Positions 16,351 to 24,386 of a stretch of DNA of 46,754 nucleotides are shown here, piece by piece. Each line of letters opens with the position of its first letter. Position 1 is the first letter of the stretch. The stretch comes from an uncultured Armatimonadota bacterium (GTDB lineage Bacteria; Armatimonadota; Fimbriimonadia; Fimbriimonadales; Fimbriimonadaceae), in NCBI GenBank assembly GCA_903927025.1, contig CAIYLG010000018.1, forward strand, positions 119,105 to 165,858. The letters run 5' to 3'. The position numbers were made by a program, and so were the translations under genes. Under the pieces are notes generated by a model. The model had not been told where the DNA came from. It made no database searches and saw only the letters and a program-made list of their open reading frames with translations.

Positions 16351-17235
16351 ATGAATATATCATTTACTGAAGACAACAACAAAAAGGCAGGAACGACATT
16401 GGTAACCGGGGCCTCATCTGGAATTGGCGAGGAAACGGTCAAGGGCTTACTTACAGCTGGCTACATTGTTTATGCTGGCGCACGGCGGGTCGAGGCGATG
16501 CGTTCGCTCGAAGCCGCGGGGGCGCGCGTGTTGTCGCTAGACGTAACCGACGACGCGTCAATGACCGCCGCCGTTGAGGCCATCCTCCACGAGACTGGTC
16601 GAATCGATGTCCTTGTCAACAATGCAGGCTATGGCTCCTACGGCGCGTTGGAGGATGTGCCGCTCGATGAGGGACGGCGGCAGTTCGAGGTCAACATCTT
16701 CGGCTTGGCCCGCCTGACCCAGCTCGTCCTGCCGACGATGCGCGCGCAGCGTTCCGGGAGGATCATCAACGTTTCGTCTGTTAGTGGCAAAATCGGTGAA
16801 CCGTTCGGCTCTTGGTATCACTCCAGCAAACATGCCCTAGAGGGGCTGAGCGATTCGCTCCGCATGGAGTTGCGCCCGTTCGGGATCGATGTCGTTATTA
16901 TCGAGCCGGGTTCGACGCGTACTGCATGGGGCGGAATCGCTCGGGACAGTTTGACTCGACACTCGGGCGAAGGCCCGTATCGGGACGAAGCGCGCGTCCA
17001 TGTCCAAATGATGGCCTCCATCAGCGAAGGCTCGTTGCCGAAACCGGCCAGCAACGTTGCCGCCACCATTGTCAAGGCAGTGCAGTCTCGCCGTCCCAAA
17101 ACACGCTATACAGCCGGTGGCGGGGCCAGACTTGCCTTGTTCCTGCGCCGAACACTATCAGATCGCGGCTTCGACATGGTCATACACATGGCGAGCGAAA
17201 GGGCACGAAAATCGATGAAGGAACTCCAGCGCTAG
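16351..17235 (+). CDS. Short-chain dehydrogenase/reductase
   Basis: Classical SDR of 294 residues. The cofactor motif TGASSGIGEE is near residue 20, NNAGYG in mid-domain, and the catalytic set is Ser (NVSSVSGKIG) and Tyr-x-x-x-Lys (WYHSSKHALEG). The loop YAGARRVEAM after the second strand has basic residues, which favours NADP(H). Enzymes of this type act on a wide range of alcohols and ketones, so no substrate can be given. It starts 77 bases after the AraC-type regulator and is followed by a second SDR after about 147 bases, suggesting one acquired cassette. The ATG lacks a strong ribosome-binding site. Confidence 0.88.
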   Translation: MNISFTEDNNKKAGTTLVTGASSGIGEETVKGLLTAGYIVYAGARRVEAMRSLEAAGARVLSLDVTDDASMTAAVEAILHETGRIDVLVNNAGYGSYGALEDVPLDEGRRQFEVNIFGLARLTQLVLPTMRAQRSGRIINVSSVSGKIGEPFGSWYHSSKHALEGLSDSLRMELRPFGIDVVIIEPGSTRTAWGGIARDSLTRHSGEGPYRDEARVHVQMMASISEGSLPKPASNVAATIVKAVQSRRPKTRYTAGGGARLALFLRRTLSDRGFDMVIHMASERARKSMKELQR

Positions 17236-17382
17236 CAAGAGTCCGCTGCACACCGAGTAATGAGACGGTTAGCGGATTGGCGTTTTCTGCTACTGACTTG
17301 GCGTAATTCGACATTCTCTAAACAATCCGCCACTGGTACCACTCTATCAGGAGCATTTGCTTCAGATTTTGTGGAGAACGAT

Positions 17383-18237
17383 ATGTCAGGAAAAATTTGG
17401 TTTATAACGGGCGCTTCGCGTGGGTTGGGTCGTGTATGGGCAGAGGCGGCACTCGACCGTGGGGATCGGGTCGTTGCCACCGCCCGCAAAGTGGCCTCTC
17501 TGGCTGATCTTGTGGAGCGTTACGGCGATGCGGTTCTGACTCTAGAACTGGACGTAACCGATTCCGAGCAAGTTAAAACCGTCATCGCGCGAGCACACGC
17601 ACATTTCGGCAAACTGGATATCGTCCTCAACAATGCCGGCTACGCATTGGTGGGTGCGGTTGAAGAAGCAAGCGATGCGGATGTCAGAGCGGAGTTTGAG
17701 ACAAACTTCTTCGGCGCGCTCCACGTTATTCAAGCCGTATTGCCGGTTCTCAGGGAGCAGGGCAGCGGGCATATCTTGGGTGTCTCAAGTGTCGCAGGTG
17801 TCGTTGCGATGCCCCTTGCGGGCTTCTACAATGCATCCAAGTGGGCGTTTGAAGCGATTCATGAAAGTCTCGCACAAGAAGTAGCCGAGCTAGGTATCAA
17901 GGTGACTCTGATCGAGCCCGGTGCCTATGCCACCGAATTCGCAAGCGCTACGTCTCTCAAACTTTCGGACGGTATCGACGCCTATGCGAACCTCCGGAAG
18001 CAAATGTTCGCCTATGCCGGAACTGTAGAACTTGGCGATCCCCAGGCGACATCCGATGCCATCCTCAAGATCGTGGACACTCAGTCTCCGCCGTTGAGGT
18101 TCTTCGTAGGCACAGAAGGACTGCCCGCAGCACGTGCCGCCTACGCCAATCGCCTCGCTGTCTGGGAGCAGTGGGAGGACGTCTCAAACGCGGCTCAAGG
18201 ACTCTCAAAGAAACGCGAACTTGAATTCGGAGGATAA
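17383..18237 (+). CDS. Short-chain dehydrogenase/reductase
   Basis: A second classical SDR, 284 residues from the chosen ATG. Cofactor motif TGASRGLGR, NNAGYALVG, catalytic Ser in GVSSVAGVVAMP and Tyr-x-x-x-Lys in FYNASKWAFEA. The start at 17383 is preceded by GGAG six bases upstream; the frame is open 41 codons further back, but that extension is not SDR-like. It differs clearly from the first SDR in the second half, so this is not a recent duplication. A hairpin follows at 18249-18280. Likely co-transcribed with the previous gene. Confidence 0.88.
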   Translation: MSGKIWFITGASRGLGRVWAEAALDRGDRVVATARKVASLADLVERYGDAVLTLELDVTDSEQVKTVIARAHAHFGKLDIVLNNAGYALVGAVEEASDADVRAEFETNFFGALHVIQAVLPVLREQGSGHILGVSSVAGVVAMPLAGFYNASKWAFEAIHESLAQEVAELGIKVTLIEPGAYATEFASATSLKLSDGIDAYANLRKQMFAYAGTVELGDPQATSDAILKIVDTQSPPLRFFVGTEGLPAARAAYANRLAVWEQWEDVSNAAQGLSKKRELEFGG

Positions 18238-18248
18238 ATCCCAGCAGT

Positions 18249-18280
18249 GTCGCCCTTAGGCAATGTTTGCCAAGGGCGAC
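18249..18280 (+). terminator. Hairpin after SDR cassette
   Basis: GTCGCCCTT (18249-18257) pairs with AAGGGCGAC (18272-18280), and GGCA/TGCC extends the stem past a one-base bulge around a 5-base loop. It begins 11 bases after the SDR stop codon. There is no T run, so it may work as a weak or factor-assisted terminator for the cassette. Confidence 0.5.
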
Positions 18281-18427
18281 TAATACATCTGCATAATCTG
18301 GTAGTAGCTATCTCACCCAATTAGCCACACATAACCCCTTTTATGTAGGGCTATTGAAAGATCGAATCAACGCGAGGATGCTCATCGAGGCAATTGGGCT
18401 GTGAGCACCTTTCGGGTGGAGTGCCGT

Positions 18428-19225
18428 TCACCCGATCGAGGGCCAGGAAGGGAGTCGAAAGGCTTTGTACATGAAATACGCGGCGGCCACCAGGCCGTAG
18501 ATCGCGATCACGGTTCGCATCTTGTCCGGGTTCACACGTTGGGAGAACTTGGCGGCGTAGAAGCCGCCGATGATGGACCCGAGCGTAAGAATCAATGCGA
18601 CGGAAGGATCGATGATGTTTTGGGCAAGGAACATGATCGAGGCGGCGAAGTTGATCACTAGCCCAAGCCAGGTCTTCACCGCATTCAGCTCGTGGATTGT
18701 GCCATCCATGAACAGAGCGAAGGCGGCCAACATCATGATGCCCATGCCCGCCCCAAAGTAGCCGCCATAGAGCGCGACAAAGAATTGGAGAACAGCACCG
18801 GCAACGGGAGAAACACTCCGACCCTCGCGCATCGCCAGCTTTTTCACCGTTGGCTGAAACATCAGCAACAGCGCAGCCAGCAGAATCAGCCACGGAATCA
18901 CCCTGTCGAACACCTTGGCACTGGTGCTGATGAAGAGCTGAGCCCCGACCAGAGAACCCAAGAGCGTTGGTAGAAACAAAACCTTGAGATGATGCGCCGT
19001 CTTGGAAATGAGGTTCTTAAACCCAAGGGCGCCGGCAAACGAACCCGGCCAAAGCGCGACCGAGTTGGTCGCATTGGCAATGTTGCTGGGCATGTGGAAG
19101 CCGACCGTCAGCGCAGGGAACGTGATCAGCGACCCGCCACCCGCGACAGCGTTGATGCCGCTGGCAATGGCCCCCAGCACAAAGAATGTGACAGCCTGAC
19201 CGGCGGAGACGGCGTGGAATGTCAA
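18428..19225 (-). CDS. TauE/SafE-family membrane transporter
   Basis: A 265-residue polytopic protein with about eight hydrophobic segments. The N-terminal signature FVLGAIASGINAVAGGGSLITFPAL, with GGG at the end of the first membrane helix, and the matching second repeat FFVALYGGYFGAGMGIMMLAAF are typical of TauE/SafE (sulfite exporter) proteins, which export or import small organic or sulfur anions. The start ATG overlaps the stop of ribH by 4 bases (19222-19225), so the two genes are translationally coupled. The substrate is not predictable. Confidence 0.86.
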   Translation of the reverse strand: MTFHAVSAGQAVTFFVLGAIASGINAVAGGGSLITFPALTVGFHMPSNIANATNSVALWPGSFAGALGFKNLISKTAHHLKVLFLPTLLGSLVGAQLFISTSAKVFDRVIPWLILLAALLLMFQPTVKKLAMREGRSVSPVAGAVLQFFVALYGGYFGAGMGIMMLAAFALFMDGTIHELNAVKTWLGLVINFAASIMFLAQNIIDPSVALILTLGSIIGGFYAAKFSQRVNPDKMRTVIAIYGLVAAAYFMYKAFRLPSWPSIG

Positions 19226-19689
19226 ATCTGGTCGAGCACGCTGGCGGTCTCAACCGCTGCCTGAGCAGCTTCCCTACCCTTGTTGCCCAACTTGAGGCCG
19301 GCACGATCCAGCGCCTGGTCCTGCGTGTCGGGAGTGAGCACGCCCCATGAAATGGGAACACCGTAGGAAACTTGAAGCCCCATCAAGGCGCCACCAACGT
19401 CGGAACCCAAAAGCTTTGCGTGGGGGGTCTGCCCCTGAAGGATGCATCCGAGTGCAATGACTCCGTCCGGCCGATTCTCGGTTCTCGAGACGAGCGCCTT
19501 CACGACAGGGGGCATTTCCCAGGTGCCGGGAACATGGATGACTTCGATTTCCGGATCGCCGCAGCGCTTAAGTTCGCTGAGAGCGCCTTCCAGCAGCTCC
19601 TTGGTCACAAGCTCATTCCAGCGACTGACCACAATCGCAAACCGCTTCCCTGATGCGTCCACTCGACCCTGGATTTCCTTCACTCCCAC
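19222..19689 (-). CDS. ribH: 6,7-dimethyl-8-ribityllumazine synthase
   Basis: Catalyses the penultimate step of riboflavin synthesis, joining 5-amino-6-ribitylamino-uracil with 3,4-dihydroxy-2-butanone 4-phosphate. The length (155) is typical. The family strands are all visible: RFAIVVSRWNELVTKELLEGA, VIHVPGTWEMPPVVKAL (usually PGSFE[IL]P) and GVIALGCILQGQTPHAKLL, where His90 matches the catalytic His that follows the GxTxH phosphate-binding motif. The WN and TW substitutions put it in the divergent branch seen in some non-model phyla. No other rib gene or FMN riboswitch is nearby. It is the first gene of a two-gene unit with the TauE/SafE protein. Confidence 0.92.
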   Translation of the reverse strand: MGVKEIQGRVDASGKRFAIVVSRWNELVTKELLEGALSELKRCGDPEIEVIHVPGTWEMPPVVKALVSRTENRPDGVIALGCILQGQTPHAKLLGSDVGGALMGLQVSYGVPISWGVLTPDTQDQALDRAGLKLGNKGREAAQAAVETASVLDQI

Positions 19690-19711
19690 AGTATGACAGC
19701 CTCCTAAACCC

Positions 19712-20779
19712 CTACTTCAGCTTCGACACGGCCTGGAGGACGTCTGACTCCATCGTCTTTTCCTTGCCCGGCGCAATTCCCATCCAAAGATTTCGAAGCT
19801 TTCCGCCTGCGTCGACAAGGAAAAACATCGGCGTTGCGGGGACGCTCATTGCGGCTCGGCTCTTTCCGTCTGGGTTGATCAATCTGCCGCTCGCCTCGCC
19901 ACGTGAAGCTGCGTCGCTTCCCACCACAACAACCACGCCCTTCTGCTCCAACTCGGCCTTCCATGAGTGCAGGGCCTTGACTGCTCGCTCTCCCGGCATG
20001 CTGTCTGGACTCGTCAACAGGAACAGAACGGGCTTGTGAGCGGGAACCTGCCATTTGGCGCCTGTCCGCGAATCGACCCAACCCTTTAGATTCAAAGGCT
20101 CGTCTACCGTAGCCGGATAGACGCGATCTGGTAAGGCAAACGGCATGAATCCATCCGGGACCGGCGCGTCGAATCTGGATTGTGGGATAGACGGATATTT
20201 TGTGTAGCTCAGAACGCGCCAGGTCTGGTCGATCGTGCCCTGCATGGACTTGCCGATCACCCGATAGTAGTAAATCAAGCCTGCCCTAGAAATAGAAAAG
20301 GCCATGCTTGTGTCCCCCATCGCACCCTTAAACTGGACACTTACCTTATCGCACACTTGCCCGTTGAGCACCTCCGTGCCTGCCGACCTTACCGTGGCTG
20401 TGCCGGGAAACATTTGGTTGAGACTGCCCACCTGCAGGAACTTCGGAAATACTCCTCCGAGTGCCGAGATCCGGGCCGGATAGATCGCAATGCCGCCCGG
20501 ATAGGCAAACTTCTCGTAAACCTTCTGCTTGCGTTCCAGTTCGATATATCCGGCTGGGCTCACGGAAAGCGTGAAATTGTCACCGGTATTGGCAACGGCG
20601 TCAAATCGAAGGCTCTTCCCTTTCTGGATGAGGACATCGGCGGCAACATCGCCACGGCCACCGTGGAATTGAAACTTGACCTCAAAGGCTGAAAGTGCCT
20701 TCATCGCCGGCGCAAATCGCGCCAAAACGGCGTTAGGTGACTGAACGGTGGCGAGGAGGCAGAGAATGGTTGTCGTCAT
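19712..20779 (-). CDS. LolA-like lipoprotein-carrier domain fused to cysteine-less thioredoxin-fold domain
   Basis: An N-terminal leader (MTTTILCLLATVQS) suggests export. Residues about 25-215 look like the beta-sheet of LolA/DUF2092-type proteins, which bind acyl chains or act in outer-membrane lipoprotein handling (FEVKFQFHGGRGDVAADVL, SLNQMFPGTATVRSAGTEVL). The last 120 residues resemble a thioredoxin/redoxin domain: KPVLFLLTSPDSMPGERAVKAL, then GVVVVVGSDAASRG, and VPATPMFFLVDAGGKLR with the cis-Pro motif. The position where CxxC normally sits reads SPDS, so it cannot do thiol-disulfide chemistry by the usual route. I do not recognise a named protein. It lies between tmk and ribH on the same strand. 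Confidence 0.68.
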   Translation of the reverse strand: MTTTILCLLATVQSPNAVLARFAPAMKALSAFEVKFQFHGGRGDVAADVLIQKGKSLRFDAVANTGDNFTLSVSPAGYIELERKQKVYEKFAYPGGIAIYPARISALGGVFPKFLQVGSLNQMFPGTATVRSAGTEVLNGQVCDKVSVQFKGAMGDTSMAFSISRAGLIYYYRVIGKSMQGTIDQTWRVLSYTKYPSIPQSRFDAPVPDGFMPFALPDRVYPATVDEPLNLKGWVDSRTGAKWQVPAHKPVLFLLTSPDSMPGERAVKALHSWKAELEQKGVVVVVGSDAASRGEASGRLINPDGKSRAAMSVPATPMFFLVDAGGKLRNLWMGIAPGKEKTMESDVLQAVSKLK

Positions 20780-20813
20780 CAGAGGTCCAGAGCACGGTCG
20801 CGCACCCTATACG

Positions 20814-21431
20814 TTATCCCAGTTTGGCTCCCTTAGCCGCTAAAGTTGCCTGAATCAGTGCCCAGGCGGATTCAAGAACTTCATCGGAGGACGCGGAGGC
20901 GTCCAGAATGCGCCACCTCTCGGGTTGAGAGGTGGCTTCGAGAAGGAATCCGGCCCGAACCTTTTGGTGGAATTCGATCGGCAGGCTGTCCATGCGGTCT
21001 TTCGACTGAATGCGCGCAAGACCCGCAGCAGGTTCAATATCGAATAGCAAAGTGAGGTCAGGCAGCAACCCGCCGGTGGCGAATCGATTTCCTTGCCGAA
21101 CGAAGTCCTCGTCCAATCCCCTCGCATACGCCTGATACACCTGGGTGGAATCCGCATATCGATCACAAAGCACGATGGCGCCAGATTCAAGGGCGGGTCG
21201 AATCAGCTTGGCAACATGGTTGGAACGGTCTGCCAGAAACAAAAGAAGTTCGGCTTTCGCGTCGAGGTCATCACCGTGGAGGAGAATCTCTCGAATCTTC
21301 TTGCCGAAATCCCCCGCGCCCGGTTCGCGGGTGGTGACCACCTCAAAGTTCATCTCCCGCAACCGCTGGGCTACGGCAGCCAAAGCGGTTGATTTGCCGG
21401 CACCCTCCGGGCCTTCAAACGTGATGAACAT
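20814..21431 (-). CDS. tmk: Thymidylate kinase
   Basis: Phosphorylates dTMP to dTDP for DNA synthesis. From the ATG at 21431 it begins MFITFEGPEGAGKST with the P-loop GPEGAGKS at residues 7-14, as in almost all dTMP kinases; a nine-codon extension upstream is not conserved and is dropped. The TTREPGAGDFGKKIRE and ILLHGDDLDAKAELLLFLADR segments and the DRYADSTQVYQAYARGL motif (DRY/F-S-x-x-AYQ) are all present. The gene is divergent from priA with 54 bases between the starts, so the two share a promoter region. Confidence 0.93.
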   Translation of the reverse strand: MFITFEGPEGAGKSTALAAVAQRLREMNFEVVTTREPGAGDFGKKIREILLHGDDLDAKAELLLFLADRSNHVAKLIRPALESGAIVLCDRYADSTQVYQAYARGLDEDFVRQGNRFATGGLLPDLTLLFDIEPAAGLARIQSKDRMDSLPIEFHQKVRAGFLLEATSQPERWRILDASASSDEVLESAWALIQATLAAKGAKLG

Positions 21432-21485
21432 CTGGCGAAGCGTACCGCGCTTCCACATGGCACGATTGGCTGGTAACCTCGACTG

Positions 21486-23891
21486 GTGCCTACAGTGCGC
21501 GTTGCGGATGTTGCGATTGACCCGCGCACGGGCGGAGCCGAGGCGCTGTACACCTACGCCGCCGTCGGATCCGTAGCTCCCGGAGACGCTGTGTTTGTCC
21601 CAGTGGGGCCCAAGACCAACTTAGGCTTTGTCACCGCCGTGTATGACGCGGACGAGCAGACCCTTGGTTTTCCCATTGGCCGACTTCGCGCCATTCAAGC
21701 CCAAGTTGTGGGGCTCTCCCTCCCTGAAAAGGTGATCGACCTCGCCTCCTTTATCGGCGAAGAGTACTTGTGCACCCTGCCAGTAGCGCTCGCCCCGGCG
21801 ACGCCACCCGGCGTTCGAGATCGCCTGGTCACTGCTTGGACAATACTGGATCACGATCCTAGCGAAATCCTGACGCCGATGCAGGAAGAGATCATCCGGG
21901 TGATGAGGGAACAGGGCGGATTTCTGGTGGACCAGAAAGGGAAGCGAATCCCGGCCGCAACGCTGCGATCTCTGCGGCTGCTGGCAAACCGAGACATCGT
22001 TTCACAGGCGCTGCGCATTTTGCCGTTTGCCGAAAAACCCAAAGGCGATCCGCTCCTCCAACTCTCTGGTGACGAGCAGAAGATCGACGCCTTTTTGTCG
22101 AAGGAAGGCCGGCGCAAACCCGCCCAGGCGCTCACGCTCATGAATCTCCAGGGAGCGGAGACGGCTCGCCTGACCTCCTCGGAAATCAAGGCGATGTGCG
22201 GCGTCACTGAGACGACGATCAAGGCGCTGCTCGATGCAGGACTGCTCGAAAGATTTGATCCGGACTCTGCTTCTCCAGCAAAGCCGCCCACACCGAATCC
22301 GGCCCAACAGCTCGCGATCGACGCGATCTCCGAAGCGGTTATCCAACGCGAGCCTCGCCCCTTTCTGCTGTTTGGTGTCACTGGGAGCGGCAAAACTGAG
22401 GTGTATCTTCGCGCCGCGGCTGCTGCCCTCCAGGCGGGAAGGCAGGTGCTCTATCTGGTACCAGAAATCGCGCTCGCAACTCAGTCCATCGCCCAGCTCC
22501 GTGCGCGGTTTGGAGCGGGAGTCGCGATTCTGCACTCCGAACTTCCCGCTACTGAGAGGCTGAACACCTGGCTTCGGATTCGGGATGGCAAGGTGAGCGT
22601 CGTCCTAGGCGCCAGATCCGCCTTATTTGCCCCACTTTCCAATCTTGGCCTGATCGTGGTGGACGAAGAGCACGAAGCCAGCTACAAGCAGGAGAGCTCG
22701 CCCAGATACCACTCCAAAGCCCTTGCCCTCGAGTTGGGACGGCTGCACCAATGCCCAGTCGTGTTGGGGTCGGCAACCCCAAGCGTCGAGAGTTTTCAGG
22801 AGAGTGAAAGTAACCTGCTGACTCTGCTCAGCATTCCCCATCGAGCGGCAAAAGCCCAGCTTCCCAAGGTTTACATCGACGACCTAACGGTGGGTTATCG
22901 GTCTGGGAAGCCAAGCATTTTGAGCGAGGACCTCCATCGTCGAATCGATCGAACCCTCGCCGAAGGTCACCAGGCCATCCTGTTCCTCAACCGTCGGGCG
23001 TATGCGCCCTTCATCATCTGTCGAGACTGCGGCAATCAGCTCCAATGCCCCAACTGCGCCGTCTCGCTGAGCTATCACCGAAAGGATGGGCGACTGAAGT
23101 GTCACCACTGTGGCTTCCAGATGAAGCCTCCAGAAGCGTGCGCGAAATGTGGCGGAGCGCGCCTCAATCCATTTGGTGTTGGCACGGAGAAAGTTGAGGA
23201 AGCGGTGGCCGAACTGTTCCCTACCGCCAAGGTTGGACGTCTGGACCGCGATATCGCAAGGAAGAAGGGCGCGCTGGAAGACATCCTCGCCCAATTCCGA
23301 TCCGGTGACCTCAATATTCTTGTGGGCACGCAGATGGTCGCCAAGGGCCTCGACTTCCCCAACGTGACCCTTGTAGGAGTCATCGCCGCTGACGTGTCAC
23401 TCAACATTCCGGACTTCCGCAGCTCAGAGCGCACCTTCCAGCTTCTGTCGCAGGTTGCCGGGCGAGCGGGCCGTGGAACCGCGCTTGGCAGCGTGGTGAT
23501 TCAAACGTTCAACCCCGAGCACGTCAGCGTCAAGACCGCTCAGGCACACGACTACGTGGGATTCTATGAATCGATCCGGGAAGAACGGCAGGCAGCAGGC
23601 TATCCACCATACCGAAGGCTCATCAACATCGTGCTCAGCGGGGAATCAAGAGATGATGTTGTGTCGGCATCCAACGAAGTCGCGATTCGACTTCGGTCCC
23701 TCGACTTGGTGGGGCAAGTGCTCGGTCCAGTGGACTGTGCCGTTGAACGGGTTCAAAATCGCTGGCGCCGGCACCTGCTGATCAAGCTTCCCCCAGGGAC
23801 GCCGTCAAAAACGGTGGGTGAGCTGCTGTTGGGATTCGCTCCCAAAAACGTGCAGGTCGTGGTCGACGTGGACCCCAACTCCCTGATGTAG
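21486..23891 (+). CDS. priA: Primosomal replication helicase PriA
   Basis: Restarts stalled replication forks by 3'-5' unwinding and loading the primosome. The 801-residue length fits. Visible features: an N-terminal DNA-binding domain, Walker A GVTGSGKTEVY, Walker B VVDEEHEASYKQ, the GSATPSVES motif, then a zinc-binding insertion with eight Cys in four pairs (CRDCGNQLQCPNC and CHHCGFQMKPPEACAKC), and GTQMVAKGLDFPNV and QVAGRAGRG helicase motifs. The start is GTG at 21486; the upstream spacer to tmk is short. The stop abuts the convergent OsmC-family gene (23892). Confidence 0.95.
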   Translation: MPTVRVADVAIDPRTGGAEALYTYAAVGSVAPGDAVFVPVGPKTNLGFVTAVYDADEQTLGFPIGRLRAIQAQVVGLSLPEKVIDLASFIGEEYLCTLPVALAPATPPGVRDRLVTAWTILDHDPSEILTPMQEEIIRVMREQGGFLVDQKGKRIPAATLRSLRLLANRDIVSQALRILPFAEKPKGDPLLQLSGDEQKIDAFLSKEGRRKPAQALTLMNLQGAETARLTSSEIKAMCGVTETTIKALLDAGLLERFDPDSASPAKPPTPNPAQQLAIDAISEAVIQREPRPFLLFGVTGSGKTEVYLRAAAAALQAGRQVLYLVPEIALATQSIAQLRARFGAGVAILHSELPATERLNTWLRIRDGKVSVVLGARSALFAPLSNLGLIVVDEEHEASYKQESSPRYHSKALALELGRLHQCPVVLGSATPSVESFQESESNLLTLLSIPHRAAKAQLPKVYIDDLTVGYRSGKPSILSEDLHRRIDRTLAEGHQAILFLNRRAYAPFIICRDCGNQLQCPNCAVSLSYHRKDGRLKCHHCGFQMKPPEACAKCGGARLNPFGVGTEKVEEAVAELFPTAKVGRLDRDIARKKGALEDILAQFRSGDLNILVGTQMVAKGLDFPNVTLVGVIAADVSLNIPDFRSSERTFQLLSQVAGRAGRGTALGSVVIQTFNPEHVSVKTAQAHDYVGFYESIREERQAAGYPPYRRLINIVLSGESRDDVVSASNEVAIRLRSLDLVGQVLGPVDCAVERVQNRWRRHLLIKLPPGTPSKTVGELLLGFAPKNVQVVVDVDPNSLM

Positions 23892-24359
23892 CTAACCCTC
23901 GACAACTTCTGGGTAGTGCATCACCGGAAAATTCACCGAGTTGGCGATGAAGCACTCCTGGTTGGCGAGTTGGTGAAGTCGCTCCGCCTTGTCAATATCG
24001 GTTCCCTTCACAACCGTGACCTTCGGTCGCAGAACTGCTTCGACGATTCGCATCTTGCCATCTTTGATCTTCATCGTTGCGGTGGATTGGTCGGTGTAGT
24101 GGGTCACCTGGATACCGTTGCGGGCAGCCAGGGCAAGATAGCTGAGAAGGTGACAGGCGGCAACTGCGGCAAGAAGCAGATCCTCAGGGTTGTGCAGCGC
24201 GGGGTCGCCTAGATAAGGGGGCGCCGCGGAGCCGGTAAGCGTGACCTTTCCATCCACCTCAACCTGGTATTCGCGGGAATAGCTTCGGTAGGTCTCGGTT
24301 GGACCCGCTGACGCACCGGTCCAAGTGAGCTGGGACTGAAACAGATGCTCTTGAGGCAT
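23892..24359 (-). CDS. OsmC/Ohr-family peroxide-handling protein
   Basis: A 155-residue protein of the OsmC fold. The two reactive cysteines are visible in the expected contexts: 'NPEDLLLAAVAACHLLSYLA' (first Cys after a helix) and 'LHQLANQECFIANSV' (second Cys). OsmC/Ohr proteins use these to reduce organic hydroperoxides; the longer N-terminal region (TWTGASAGPTETYRSYSREYQV) fits the broad OsmC family rather than a canonical Ohr. It is tail-to-tail with priA, the two stops touching. Confidence 0.9.
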   Translation of the reverse strand: MPQEHLFQSQLTWTGASAGPTETYRSYSREYQVEVDGKVTLTGSAAPPYLGDPALHNPEDLLLAAVAACHLLSYLALAARNGIQVTHYTDQSTATMKIKDGKMRIVEAVLRPKVTVVKGTDIDKAERLHQLANQECFIANSVNFPVMHYPEVVEG

Positions 24360-24386
24360 GTTTCATACTAGCCCGACACAGCCGAC

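Noticed and set aside
19690-19711. FMN riboswitch before ribH
   Set aside because: Only 22 bases separate ribH from the upstream gene; no conserved RFN element.
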